Shown: positions 10,346-24,219, counted from the first letter of the stretch. The stretch is 64,000 nucleotides of DNA from Saccharum officinarum (GCA_020631735.1 CM036158.1:82037914-82101913), one strand, 5' to 3'. The notes: a model not told the origin generated them from the letters alone. Made by a program: numbers and translations.

Positions 10346-12599
10346 TGAAGGGTCGGTCGGTTTCGGTCTCTAGTCATCATGGGCAGCCCAAGTCCCGTAA
10401 AAATCGGAGACGTGCGGGTGGTGGGGGTAAACAGACAGCTATCAATCAATGCGAGGCGATTTGGCAGGTCTCGTCTCGTCTCCTTTCCTTGCGCGACGCG
10501 TCTCTTACCTCTCTACGTGTCTGTTTTCTTTGTTCATCCGAAAAACTTGTCTGTGAGAAAAATACGGTTTTTTAAAGACAAACATATATTTATATTTAGG
10601 GACGGGGTGTACGTCGGAATCGCGCTTGAAAAAAGAAATCACGCTACACAGTTGCATGCGTTGGTCCATTGTAACGTCCAATCGGACGCTACAGTTCAGG
10701 AAGCAATAAATGGACGTGTCAATCACAGGTCAGGCGGCGATGAAACTTTTCCTATATTATTATTATACTAGTAACATATGTTTTGCCACCGAGAAAAAAC
10801 TATTGTATATTTATGAAAACAAATAGCACAAAAGCATGCGTGCACACATGCAAAATAATGTTTATAATAATACATCAATATCCTATTAACATTTATCTAA
10901 TTAAAATAGTACAATCTTGATAGATTTGTTTTTCCCAATGCAAAGTACGGAAATATTTAGATGTATTATCATAACTTATTAACTTTAATTTTCATACTAT
11001 TCTTGTGTTTTAACGGTTTAAATATCGTGAGGGCCTATAAAAATCTATAGTTGTAATACTCAATTAAAGTCAGCAAGTAGTTAGTTATTGACGTGTGAAT
11101 AATTGATCTATCCATTGATATTTATTTAGACTGAATTAGGCAACAAACTACTTAAAAGATTTTGGTTCACACATTGATTAGTTGGACCATTTTCTAATCT
11201 ATGTTTTAATAAGAATATTTTCAATTTCTAATAGAAACTACATCAACAACTTTTGGTGAAATTATTTGTTTCATAGAAAAATGTCAATGGTTCAAATACC
11301 CATAAAATTGCATTTGTTGTTTATCTTGATTTTTACAATAAAAAATAAAAAAACATCGCAATGGGTGTACGGCTGTTTTTTTTGCACGAGGAAAATGTCG
11401 ACTTTTTTGGCATAAGCCCTGACATCGGGCATATGTTAATTTCTAGAGTCTGACGTATTCATAACGAATATCTGTTAATTTCTAGAGTCTGATGTATTTA
11501 CATGGCTTGTCTTCTATGACCCGCATTTACGTGAGCTAACGTGACTGAATTGAGTTAGTAATCTATTTAATTTATTAACATGTGAGAATCATTCTAAACA
11601 AACTTCTAAAAGTGGACATAGATAGATTAGATATATTTTCTTTATCTTTTATAAGGAAAATCAGAAAATACCAGAAAATATATAAAAACAGGAAATAGTA
11701 AAAGGAAAATTGGGACGGACGGAAAGTAGAAAAGGATAAAAAGATTGAGTGGCCATCTGAACTGAGGAAGGAAAAACAGAAAACGGACATTGATGGACGA
11801 TGGAAAACAGAAATGTAAAAAAAGGAGACCTGAACGGTAATAGAAATACATATAGGTACATAGAAATGTCTAATTCTTATTCTTATCGTTTTTGTATTTT
11901 AAGTAGGATTCCTATTTAGGTAATTAGAATCTATTTAGATTAGGATTAAGATTCTTATCTATCTAGGTTATTTATCAAGTAGACACATAATAGTTTTCAC
12001 ATTCACAAAGTTAGTTACGGGATGGCCGGACCAAAAAATAGGTGGAGAGAAATTTTGTCTCTTTATTATTAGGTATAGATATAGATATTGAGTTTATTAA
12101 AAGCTGATCACATCACACAAACAATGCTAAAAATGAAAAGGAAACAGAGTAATTTTAGATATGCAAAATCAGATTCTAAAATAAATAAATCCTTAGTAGA
12201 GTTTTTATAAAATAATGCTATTTTTCTAAACTCAAGAAATGAACTTTGTAGCCAATACAACATTCTTAAACATTATTGAAACTATCTTTAATAGACCAAA
12301 CATTAGCATTTTGCTGTAGTATTTTCTTCTATGGTGGTGTGATTGCCTGTAGGTTTAGTGTCTATTAAGAATCATAAGACGTGACAAGAACGGGTAAACC
12401 AAACTTAACATGAGAGGAGACAAGAAAAATATTCATAAAAGATTGGAATACACCTAGACAATCGTCATTTGATATGAATGCATAGAAATAAGCTATTCAC
12501 GTGCTAAAACATAATCACTCTTTAGATGGTTTATTTACTACTAATATCATTATTATTGATGTTTATGTATATTTATTTCCTTTTTCTCTTTATTTTCCC
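10346..12599. other. AT-rich intergenic DNA, no gene recognised
   Basis: No coding region could be supported. The first 400 bp are the presumed upstream region of the AIPP2-like gene. A 27-bp segment beginning GTTAATTTCTAGAGTCTGA occurs twice about 42 bp apart (about 11433-11500). The + strand of 11640-11860 is strongly purine-rich. A TATAGA-type tail at 12072-12090 resembles the 3' end of a short retroposon but is not diagnostic. Confidence 0.5.
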
Positions 12600-13235
12600 T
12601 CTTATCGGTAACTAATGTTAGGTTTCAACCCTCTATCCTACCTTCAACCAACATTTTTTTGTGAATTACCTCCAACCAACCTAGGACAAACCGCATCTAC
12701 GATATATGTCGAAAAGCACGTAAGAAGCAACAAAATAAACCCATGTAACCCTGCAATACATGTAACATTCACGAATCTTTATATAAACTATTTCGACCTC
12801 CAAATAATGTACAATAAAGTACAAAGTTTTAGATTTAGTCAAGTATTACAATTTGGGTTTAGAGTATCTCCCCGTCTAAGGTCCATGGAAAAATATTTAA
12901 TAAAAGTCTTTCAAAAATTGAGAACTTAAATCAAACTTTTGAGACCCTAAACTATATAATTTGTTGTGGATATCTTCAAGCTCTACAATTTTGATATAAT
13001 GTTTATCTTCATTCGAATTGATTTGAAAAGGTTATGATTTTTTTACTTCATCTATTTTAGAGGGGGCATATTTGTAACCACATCTACCAATTGTTTTCCA
13101 GAGACCGTTGGGAAGCATAGCCACCTCTAAAAAAAGACTCTATTTTTAGAGACAGTTGAGAAGCCCATATGCCTCTACAAATCGTATTTATAGAGGCGAC
13201 TGGTGTTCCCCTACTATAGAAATGGCTTTTTCATA
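12600..13235. mobile_element. CACTA-like subterminal fragment
   Basis: From about 13060 to 13200 short related units such as GAGACCGTTGGGAAG, GAGACAGTTGAGAAG and GCCTCTACAAATCG occur in both orientations, with AGAGGC cores. This is the look of grass CACTA (En/Spm) subterminal repeats. The AT-rich text before it (12900-13050) also fits. No intact CACTA terminus or transposase is seen, so only a fragment is claimed. Confidence 0.4.
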
Positions 13236-13307
13236 CGAAATTTTAACATCAGTTCGTGATAGAACTGTCGATCCATGATTTTCACCGCTGGTCGGGTTTC
13301 ACTCGAG

Positions 13308-13445
13308 TATATAAATGCAACCCTCCAGTTGATTTTTCACAGCACAATGGCGCAGCTGCGGATGAGGCTCGCCACCCTCATGGCAGCCTGGCCCAGATCT
13401 GCGTGTGGAGCGAGCTCCAACGCCCTCCAGGCGGCCCCTGCCTAG
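13308..13445 (+). other. orphan promoter-like leader with a 32-codon reading frame
   Basis: TATATAAA at 13308-13315 is followed 31 bp later by CACAATGG and a GC-rich frame of 32 codons ending in TAG at 13443-13445. The peptide is Arg/Ala-rich (starts MAQLRMRLATLMAAWPRS), which could be the first part of an organelle-targeted protein, but nothing downstream supports a gene. A scaffold gap begins 58 bp further on. It could be a truncated gene start or chance. Confidence 0.25.
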
Positions 13446-13503
13446 TCTGGGGGGGTGGGGGGGGCGTCCGAGGGCACAGGTGCAGACCGCGTCAGGCGTT
13501 GAT

Positions 13504-13603
13504 NNNNNNNNNNNNNNNNNNNNNNNNNNNNNNNNNNNNNNNNNNNNNNNNNNNNNNNNNNNNNNNNNNNNNNNNNNNNNNNNNNNNNNNNNNNNNNNNN
13601 NNN
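13504..13603. other. assembly gap (100 N)
   Basis: Exactly 100 N, a conventional scaffold gap of unknown true size. It cuts off the RNase H end and 3' LTR of the copia element C1. Confidence 0.99.
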
Positions 13604-13899
13604 GGACTTTCTATCATCTCCGCGTAATCAGAATCTGAATATCCTACTATTTGTAGGTCATCAAATCTTCTGTAGGTTAGCATGAGCTCTTTCGTGCCTT
13701 GCAAGTATCTTAAGACCTTCTTCACTAAATCCAGTGTTCCATATCTGGATTACTTTGATATCTGCCAAGCAACCCAGTCACAAAAGCCAGGTCTGGGTGT
13801 GTGCACACTTGAGCATACTGTAAGCTTCCGACAGCTGAAGCGTATGGAACGGCTTGCATGCGATCGCGCTCGAACTTGCTCTTGGACATTTATGTTCCC
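13604..13899 (-). pseudogene. copia C1 RNase H region remnant
   Basis: The minus strand encodes the RT/RNase H linker and the start of RNase H: frames with QYAQVCTHPDLAF, LGRYQSNPDMEHW, VLRYLQGTKELMLTYRR and GYSDSDYA (first catalytic Asp). Two adjacent stops follow MEHWI near 13730. The rest is lost in the gap. It continues the pol remnant that ends at 29616. Confidence 0.88.
13895..13899. repeat. target-site duplication TTCCC (left copy)
   Basis: TTCCC directly precedes the element at 13900. The identical right copy is at 29616-29620. Five bp is the usual duplication for LTR retrotransposons. Confidence 0.92.
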
Positions 13900-16800
13900 T
13901 GTAACAGAACCGTCCAAATTATAAGAGCACAAGTACAAAAACAATCACCGAAGTGATCAAATTCTCACACTTGAGCCCATATAACTCCGGTAGTCCAATG
14001 AAATCACGAGGGATTTCAAACCAACCAACATACAAGCCAAGATCGTAGTGATTCAACATAACAAGTCACATGTTACAACCATTTCACAAGTAATTCAACA
14101 TACATCGGAGTTCAACATAGTTATTAAAACTTACATTGAAAAGTAGCGGAAGCAAAGTAATTTGAAACTGACATTAATCTTATTTCAAATACATGCCAGT
14201 ACCACAGCTGACTTCCAACAAAAGAATTAGAGATAAGGTAATTAAGAAGGATCATGCCCGTGATCACACTCCGCCTCTACGGCAGGAGCCAACCAACTCT
14301 TGCAGTCGCCATGATACATCACAACCTGCAACAAGTGTGGATAAAACCCTGAGTACAAGAAGGTACTCAGCTAGACTTACCCGTCAGAAACCAGAAATAA
14401 AGTGACACCAAGGATCATGCAAGGCTGATATGAAGTGGGGCTAGCTTGACACATTTTGCATAAAAGCTTAATATAGATGATCAATCATTAATGCTTAAGC
14501 ATCAAGTTAATTATCATTAACCTATCATCTATATTAGAACCTGTACTAGAGCACTCACTTTATTAGGAGCAAACAATATTAACCATAGCAGGTATAATTT
14601 GAGGCAACCTTTCCATCGTGATCCAATTAACCATCAGTTTAATTTAATTGAATCTACATTGCCGCTGCTCAAGTCAAGTGCTCACTAACCGGGAGCGACG
14701 GCGATTCGAATCGAATTCCTATCCAGCTGGAGGGGTATTTCTAACACTCACCGCGCAGGCCCCTGCCAGGGTCGCACAAGCCACCTTTTCATATGATTCA
14801 GGAATCGCGGGTCCGAATGATGTCGCGACCCCAAGGGCGACACTCTGCCAGGTGATAGGGACTCTAACCCCCCTTGGTCTCACGCCAATGTCCCCAGCAC
14901 ATCCTTTCTCTCCTCCAAGAAGCAACCTACCATTCGATTCCCGGCCTGAATCACATTACTCGGCTTCGCGTCGGAACGACTTATCCGGCCAACTAAGTGT
15001 TAGACTGCGTTCAACATGACTCAAGGACGTACAGCGAATCGGTCCTTAAACGACTCAGACGGGGATAGATTCACACCCAAGACCTCCATGCCTTGTTGCT
15101 TCACTATCGTCATCCGCCCGGTCTCATTTTATTTTATTAACACATGGTTCCATTCCACGATAGCAAATATAGCCAACCGTGCCATATATGAATATCCCTA
15201 TATCTCGCAGGTGACAGGAAATCACCTGACTTCTACCGCTTAAAGCAGGGCTAAGCATGTACTCGATCCTAGTCTATGTAGGATTCAAGGATTCATATAT
15301 CTGGACAAGGAATGATATAATGCAGCAAGAGTTTCCAACCAACTCTTATCACTTAATGCAACAATACTTATAACATATATAGAATTAATTGCTTTGAAGA
15401 TAGGAGGCTTATAATGCTCCGGGGCTTGCCTGGGATCCGACTCAAGTTAGAGTATGTCAGATGAAGTCACTTGGCGAGCAACCTCCAATCTACCACTTGT
15501 CCGGTCCCTCTATCTTCGGGATGAATCCACCAAACACCGTCTTCGGGTTTGGCTCCACCTTAGATCCTTCACGCGTTTCTGCTAGCGTACCTAAATGAGG
15601 TGCAACAATGCATATGTATGAATGCATAGAAGTGCAATAAACAAAGTAATCAAATAAGCATACAAAGTTCTTCTAAACACCTAGAGATAATTAACTTAAT
15701 CCTCACTAAGGCATAACATATAAGATTGCAAACACATCAATCAAGAAACAAGCCTCACAAGATCACAGGGTACCACCCAAGTATCATCAAAGATATGAGT
15801 CACACTTCAATACCAAGCACGACAAAGTTAATCAAAGTACTAGAACTAGAATCTGCTACTTTCTGGACATACATACAGTAGCTTAGTAATTTAATCATAA
15901 CTGGAGATCTACAACTCCAAATGACTTGCAAGAAGACATTATGAAAAGCTTATGAAATTATCTATATTTCATTTATAATCATCACAGCATGATTCCAAAG
16001 TTTAACATGTCGAATTTACATAAATACAGAAACTGGTCTAACAAGACAGAGAGCAAGCAATTCTGTAACCCAACTTTAAACAGTTATAACTCAAAAACTA
16101 CTTGGCCAATTACCACCAAATTTTAATAGAAGCTAGATACATAAATTGTCTACAACTTTTGTATAAACAAGTTTTACAACAAAGCACATTACCCTAAAGA
16201 GCTTTGCTAAGTTTCCAGATCTGTCCAGAAATTTCATTTGCAAGAAATAATTATTAACTTATGTTGCCAACATATAATTAGACAAAACCAACTTTACCAA
16301 CATTTCACTCATGACTAAAGAGCACCAGAAAACATATTATACATTACTAAATAAATTCTTTTAATACATTTTCTTAATTTATTTAGATAAATAGGTGGAA
16401 TTATGAACACCTATCAAAAGTGCACAATAAATTCTACCAAAATTACAGTGTCCCACAAATGCTCCAAAAGTCTACTGTCCAAATTTCAAGCCATTTTGAC
16501 AAGTATATCAACCTCTATGAAAAAGACAATTAGCTATTGCAATAACTCCTGTGAGAGCAAGTTAAACCTAAAACTCAATATTTTCTGTGAACACAAGGCA
16601 ATATTATGAATTAATATGATAGAGAAACATAATACTAAGGTAATGGAACAACATTTTCTATTTTATAATTTATATATTATTTATAAGCTATTTATCAATC
16701 TATAAACAAGTTAAATCAATAACTTGAGCATACAGTAAGCAATGACCATGAAATTTATACCACAGTACATCCATAGCATGACAAGCCTACCATAAAAATT

Positions 16801-19260
16801 TCCCATCAATTGGAGCAACACAACTCAAGATATAAAATAACAAGCAATATAATGAAATTTTCCTTATTTGACAAGGTCAAATCAAAATCTTGAGAAAACA
16901 GTGACCAACTAGGGTGTTTAATATTTTTCCTAGCAAGTACATGTCATCACAAAATTAACAAAACAAGAATCACTATTTTTGGAGTTCTAAAACTCCAGAT
17001 CTTGCTCTGGCTAAGTTTAAAGGCATTCTTAGAGTATTTTTAAAACTTAAATAAAGACATTAGAAAATACCTACAAACATGTAACATATTATGACTCCAC
17101 TGCATAGATCTCTTCTCAAGGTTTCAAAAAGTCCACATTTACTATTTTTGGAATTACTAGCATGAGATATGAATTTTAGAAGATTTACACCGATTTAAAA
17201 TTCAAAATCAGAATTATCCACACCTAACTGAATTTGCTAGGACACCCGAAAGCACACCCAAAACAGCCATCTCCAAACTGACATGCGGGGCCTACTGGCC
17301 GGTTGGACCCACATGTCACTCACACAGGGGAAAATAGAGAGAGAGAGGATCGCCGTCCCCTTCCTCTGGACGCCGGGAAACAGAGGAGGGTGACCGGACC
17401 GCGGCTCCGGCCGGCCGGGGCGGCGCTCCGGCGACGAGCGGCAGTGGAGGAGTGGTAGGAGGCCCACGCGCATCCTCGAGCAGTCAAAGCTCGGCCAGAG
17501 GTGGCTCAAGGTCACCCGGTCACGGGCGCGGGCGGCTGCGGGCGCGACCACTCGCGGCCGGTCTTCTCGGCTCCGGTGAGGGGGGTCACCAACGGCGGCG
17601 GCTCAGGGCGGCACGAGCACTAGGGGACCACCGCGCACTAGCTGGTGCCCTTCGCTCGGCCAAAGAGGCCCGTGGTGGCGTGGCCACGGCAGCGGACAGC
17701 TTGCCGGCGGATGCTCCGGCGGTGGCTCACTACAGGGGCGAAGATGGCAAGGCGAGGAGCTCCAGAGGGGCGGCGTGGTACGGGGAACACGATGGCACTA
17801 TCAGTTTGGTGGAGGGAGGCGGAGATAGAGCGACGACGGCGGTGGCTCGGAGCTCTTGTGGACGGCCATGGCGGTGACGAGTTCCGACGACGGTTTGGAC
17901 CGGGGAAAAGGCTCGGAAGGTGCAGCACGGGCTAGGGAAGGTGATTTCGTGCTCAATTGGGGATGAGGAGGTTCAGAGGCGAGGGACCGTGGGGAGGGGC
18001 GAAGCTCGGTTGGCGTCGTCCAAGGCGGCTCCGGCGGCTAGTGACCCTAGAGCGGCCAGAGAACGAGGGAGAGGAGAGCGAGGCCGTGCGAGGGCGAGTG
18101 GAAGATGGAGAGCTCGACCTCGGCCTCTCCCAGTGACCCAGGGCACGGCATACAAGGCAGGGAGGAGCAGCAATGGTGGGGCGCGGCGTCGGGCATGGTC
18201 GCCACGTCCAGAGCACGTGTCGGCGTTTCAGACAATTCGTCGAATACGTGTCATGTGTTGCTGTGTCTGACTTGGAGACCATTTTCGGGCCTGCTCGGGT
18301 CCGAATTTGGACATGGGCCAATTATGAAAGTTGTTCATTTCATGATGCCCTACAAATTTCATTTAAGCACCATGGTCATAAGACCCACAGATTAGGAGAT
18401 AATTAGTCCCCAAATCACCAGTGTCAACAAGCTAAGCTAGGGCTCGGTTTTGGGATTTTTAAATGTCAAACTTGGTCAATTTGATCCCAACTCTTTACAT
18501 GTTGCTCTCCACTAAATTGTTTCCAACTTTTATTTTTGGGTCAGCTTGAGTTACTTAACGAAATCTTGAGAACGCGAGATGCCAACGTCGATGTTACCGG
18601 AATTAGGGCTTAAAAGTGGCTAAGTGCTGAAATCAGCCCTAAAACTGACTTATGGGCCCTGTTTGAGCATGTTCCAAACATTTTCATGACTTGACTCTTA
18701 AACAAAGTTTGTTCCTTATAAAATTCTCTACAACTTTGTCAAAGGGTGCATAGTTATGCAAAGCTTCTAGGTCACACTTTTGAAACGGTCAAACAAAAGT
18801 GTTCTAGGGTCCATACATGGTCAACCATCACTTAGAAGCACATTTAGGCAAAATGATCAACATGAACATTGTTCCATTAAGTGTCCTAAGTGTAGTTAAG
18901 GTGTTGTAGAGTCCAAACACACACACCATGCATAGGTTGCACAAAAGTGTAGGTTTTAGTTATAATCCAAACAAGCATATAACTCATCATTTCATGTGAC
19001 TTTTTGATTCCAAACTTCATGAAACTTTTCCAGGGATCAATATAGATAGAATGTGATGTGCGACACATGAAGATATGGCAATAACGCCATCCAAACATAT
19101 ATCTTTGAAAAGGGACCTATATGTAAAGCAATGATGCAACATCCACTTTAGGTTAGGCTCATCTCCATAGGTTGACCTTGACATTGTCATCTCCACCTAA
19201 TTTGTCGTGTTTGAGCTCAAACCCACTGCCTAATTGGTGATAAACACCTGGGGTGTTACA
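13900..19260 (-). repeat. 3' LTR (copy A, 5361 bp) of the LARD-like element
   Basis: It runs from TGTAACAGAACC to GGGGTGTTACA; on the minus strand it starts TGTAACACCCCAGG. It is almost identical to copy B and 14 bp shorter; each length difference I found is one base missing here. A GC-rich, CpG-rich block lies at about 17300-18280. The remainder is AT-rich with degenerate repeats. GC-rich open frames on both strands in this block are not counted as genes. Confidence 0.93.
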
Positions 19261-19277
19261 GCCCTCCCCCCTTAAAA
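19261..19277 (-). other. polypurine tract of the LARD-like element
   Basis: On the minus strand TTTTAAGGGGGGAGGGC directly abuts the start of the 3' LTR. This fixes the element's orientation. Confidence 0.9.
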
Positions 19278-22200
19278 GAATCGCGTCCCGAGATTCGGAA
19301 TGGAAGACCTTTTAGGGAAGAGAGGTACGTTATCTAGTTCTCAACATCTGCTATAGCATTCAGCTAAAAGCTTCAACATCGGTGAACAATTTGACCAGAG
19401 GCACTTGCTGATACTTACTCTTTATGGTAAAATTTATACGAAGAATTTCCTTCATTGACTTCCATGAAGCATTGTTACTTTGGAAGGAATCCAAGATAGC
19501 ACGTACTGTATTCTTAGTGTATAGAGGTCATTTGGTCTATGAGTGAACCACTCACAAGTATCTGACTGTTTAGTGAACACAATATAGTCCATATGAACTT
19601 TACATTAGACCAAAATCTTCAGAAGTATACTCATCAAAATGACTCTATGTTCACGAAGTTTGAAAAGCAGTCCTCTACCAAGATGGCTTGAGCACAACCT
19701 TCCAAAAGGGTGAGATCATAGATGACAAACATCCTCTGAGGTTATAGGATACTGACTAAACAATAGATAGGGTCTATGTTGGTCGTAAATGTTCAATCCT
19801 TCCGATATCAACTAATGAAAAACTACTTAAGGTTCCATGTGTGCAGTTCTCTTTCTCTGATGACAACATTGTATTATCTGAGTCTATCGAGGGGTTAGTG
19901 AATGTGATAGCTGACTCTGTCGACTTCGTATTCCTGCCAATAGTTATCTAATAAGATTCTTTTATCCAAAGACAACAGTTATCTAGGTTGAAGTAGATGC
20001 AACCTCTTGGGTAAAAACATTTATGAGGTACTAAAGTATGTCATCATTGGAAAATAATTCCCAAAGAAAGATGTAACGAGGCCTTAAGGACAACAAAAGT
20101 TGTAATATTTACTAAACCACGGGAAGTAGTCTACCACCAAGCGATTGAGTAAAATTTTCCTTGGCGACTTAGTTGCACAGTAAGTTGAGTTGACTTGCAG
20201 CGTAGCAACTTTGCCAGGCCAACCTTTCACCTGGAGGCTTCCTTTTTAGGATCAAACAGCAGCTCTTAGATGGGAAATCTGTTGTTTGACACTTTTCAAA
20301 TTGCTTTTGATTTGCGATGGTATACCTTGATTTGCAGAAACCAAGGCTACTCGTACATTGTTGATACGAGAACACAAAAGCAACGAGAGAGTATAAACAA
20401 GTATCTGTGGGACCTCAAAAGGGCCATCCACAGCAGATCTCGACCATTAATTTTCATACCAATCCGATGATGCACACTCCTTGAACGTGCGGTTACTTTT
20501 GCAAGGCAAACGCATACTCCACCTGGAGAACATTCCTACAAGGATAAGGAACCGCTTCCGAATATTCCTCGACACTTCGTCCAATAAAGTCATGGACAAA
20601 CCGTTTGTGGTACCTATGGGCACAAAGATACAGATCAGAACTAGGGCATACTTTCTCTAATTCTTCACCTCAGCTGATTGAACACTTTGCACTATCTGTG
20701 TGATTGTCCAAGATGGAATTGACTTGGTCATAATGGTTGTGGAAGATAGAATATCAGAATATCACTCAAGTTGTTGGCTAGTTGATTAACTTCTTGTTGG
20801 TTATTGCTCTGTAAGACATAGCCTTCGTAGCTACCAAAGAGTCATTACCTAGCTGGAGATTAACCTTCCTATTGGTAACTAATCAGTTGTCTCTGAACAC
20901 TAAAAAGTTCCAAATCTTCACTCTTGACCACAATAATCGTGGTTGATGCAGAACGAATGGTTGTCATCGAGGTCAGCAGATAAGGAGTCACACCAGAGAT
21001 GGTTGATTTCGATGGTGTGGTCATTATGCATACAAAGGTTAAGATTTGCATAATGTGACGATTGATTCTTATTCAACGAATAACTTGTCCAATAGTAAGT
21101 GTTGTGTGTCCTTTTTATCAAACCGAGATGAGATACTTTGCTCACTAGATGACGTTCGTCAATATTGGGATAACTAAGTAGAGTCACTTGTCTACCACCT
21201 ATTGCAGTCTGTTAATGTTTATGTCGGTGACCTGTTCTTCAAAGGTTATCTTCTTAGCAACTTCAGAAGGAAACTCCACTACTTTCGGTCTAAGATATGG
21301 ATCTTACGATATGATATGGGGAGATAACCAAGGAAGAGTTCACCTGAGAATAACACGTTGATATTGTTTCGCAATGGGTCATGACTAGAAACCACGATAC
21401 CAGCGCGTGCCCAGTAGCACAACCATGTGCCGGCCGGTCACAAGGAGGCCCTAGGTTTCGTCGCGGCACCGTTAGCTGCTACTCATAACACCATTACCGA
21501 TCACACCACCAAGGTGAAATTTCAAGTGACACAATTTGGGTGGTAAAAACAAGCATTATACAAGGGAGGGATAGCAAGCAAAGGTAGTCACAAGGTTTGG
21601 AATTAACCAGGAGGTGATTCGAAGATCAAAACATAGCACAAGAGAACATAGCTCAATTGCCGAATGCGACTAAGCATGAGATTTTTGCTTAATTCCACGC
21701 ACGCCAAGCGTTCACCAAAGTGATACTTGGGAAGGTTGGGGATGGATTAAGCAAACTTCAAGGCGAAAACCAATGTGTAGTCATAGATTGAGTTGATAAG
21801 GTAGATGCATGAAATTGCAAGTATACGATTTAGAGGTCGTAGCAGAGAGACGTTGCGTCACCCTAGCTAACCTTTGGGAGAGGTAACCGGAAGGTCCAAC
21901 ATATATTTGGGTACGGTCTCCACAACTGGCAATGTACGAACCATGATCAAAGGCTAGCGTTGATAAAAGTTAACTTGGTTGGTCAGTCGACAAGGGTCTT
22001 CACAAAAAGGGTTGCAGAACATCCACGACTTATGCAAACATATAGGAGAACTCAACCTTGGGCTTTTGGTCAAGCAACAGCATGGATACAAACATTCAAG
22101 GGCTAACCACCAAGTCTACAGGCTCAGGCTCCTAAGAGAGAAACCTAATTGAAGACAATAACCATACAGTTACGTAACGTGAACGTTGTTCTAGGATAAA

Positions 22201-24219
22201 GCTATGCGACCCTCGTATGCTCACCGAGGACAAACGAGGTGACAACTAGAGCACTACCCAGATACAAACACACATACAACATCACAATCAAGCAGCCCTT
22301 TGAGAAAATTCAAACGAATGGTTTAAGCAACCAATACAAGGCACAAGGCTCACCCAAGATAAGCATTTATTTCAAGCATGAACTAACTACAAGTTTAGCT
22401 CTAACAAACGCTAGCTAAGGTGACTAACTTAACATGTGCATAGAATCTAAACAGCAGCATAGTAACTACTTGTTTCAACCATAACTGAGGTTGTAGACCT
22501 CCCATAAAGGTGATCCTAGACTTTATGGAAAGCTTAGGAAGTTTTCTACGTGTTTGTTATTCATACCAAAAACTAATTCATAGCTTAACCTGACCAAAAT
22601 TGCTAATGTTTCAGATCTGTACCAATGTGGACAGAAAACTGACAAGAACTTCAAAAATAAATAACGGGAGTTCTAGAGACACAACAAGGCTGAGCCTTAA
22701 CTTTATATAAAGATTATTAATTTGTCTATAACTTTCTCATTATCATATTAAAATGATTCTATAGCCAACAAGGCCAAACAAGACAAAGAAGACATCTCTG
22801 CCCCGATTTGGACAGATTCTGTCATTCCATTTTGCAAGCTCATAACTAGAGATTTATACCACCACAATTAGTGTTATAGGACATTTTGAAAAGCTTAGAA
22901 AAAGTACTACACTTCTTCTATTATCTCCAAGACATGATTCCTTATGCACATAGGTCAAACAAACCAAACATTCAGGTCTGTTCTGAACATGAGCAGATTT
23001 TGACAACAAACTTCTAAAATTTATAACTCTCAAACCATAAGACCTAGGGTCATAAAATTTTAGGACAAGCTAGATAAGTAAGTTAGCTACAATTTTGGTA
23101 TTCTCCACAACTACAGAAAACACCATTATGACCACGAAAGCATCACTGCAACAGAAAATGTTCTAGCAGCCAATATTCAACAAGCAAAACAAAGCTTGCC
23201 TTTGTTCTACTTAACAAGAGAGCGCACAAACATATTATTCTAGTAGCTCTAAATTTTGTTACCTTAGACCAACACGAATTTAATTCATTCATGAGAACCC
23301 ATAATTACTTAAGTGAGATCTAAAGCATTGGCAAACGCTTGGGTGAGCAACATAGAATAAGACATTCTTGTTTAGCTTCACACAAGAAAGATAGTGTACT
23401 ACATTGATCACAAGTTACTTACTATAGAACAAGGGTGAGAGGAGCATAGCTATACATAAGGCAACAATCATGAAGATGCATGTTTCGTCCTATTCGTCCT
23501 CACAAGATTGCCAACCTAAGGTGGCGATCACGTTCTATGTCGGTGGCATAACACGCACTCTTTCGATATATAGCTAGTCGCCAGCTACATTCGACTTACG
23601 CATTCATGGTTAGCGTACCTGCAGAAAAGTTTCATTGCAGCCCAATATTTCCCCAAATATAACACACAATGAAATAGGAAGGTAAAATTCTAAGCACTCC
23701 CATATATATATACCCCTGTATACGTACATGTAGCACCAAAACTACCCGAATCATTCGATCACCCACAATTAAGTACCTTCATATATACATGTGTGTAACA
23801 TGTAGATAATCCAGTAACCAAAACTAGCTCTCCCCTAGACCGCAGGTTGTACGGTCATGCTCTCACAACTCACACTTACCTGAGCGTAGGTGCGGTGTTG
23901 CATAAAAGTAAACTAGCAACATATATGGCTATTTCATATATGAAGGCTACCTCTAATCTTACACACCGGGTAGCATAGTGTGGGAGAGTCATCACACATA
24001 CATACCTTGGCCTGGGCGTAGATGCATAAATGAAAAACCCCAAGTTAGTACTTATATAAGCCACCTAATAATCCTTATATGGGCATAAGGAAATTGACCA
24101 CTGGCATACTTAGATTTAGAATTCAGTTTTCACAAACCTATATATAGCTGTAAGTTGATAAAACTGATTTTATAACACAAAACCTTTGTTTTAAATACAC
24201 ATACGACAAGTTTAATGTT

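Noticed and set aside
12001..12090. Possible SINE or LINE tail (TATAGATATAGATAT)
   Set aside because: No A/B boxes, 5' end or target duplication could be found.
13492..13725. Open frames reading through the N gap (also 37854-38141)
   Set aside because: The gap length is arbitrary, so a frame across it means nothing; only the part outside the gap was used.
14648..15019. A 120-codon frame repeated at 24989-25363
   Set aside because: Inside the LTR on the strand opposite to the element's transcription, disrupted between copies by one-base differences.
17237..18395. Many overlapping GC-rich open frames on both strands, repeated at 27575-28750
   Set aside because: They lie in the GC-rich part of the two LTRs, overlap on both strands, have no recognisable domain and shift with the one-base indels between copies.
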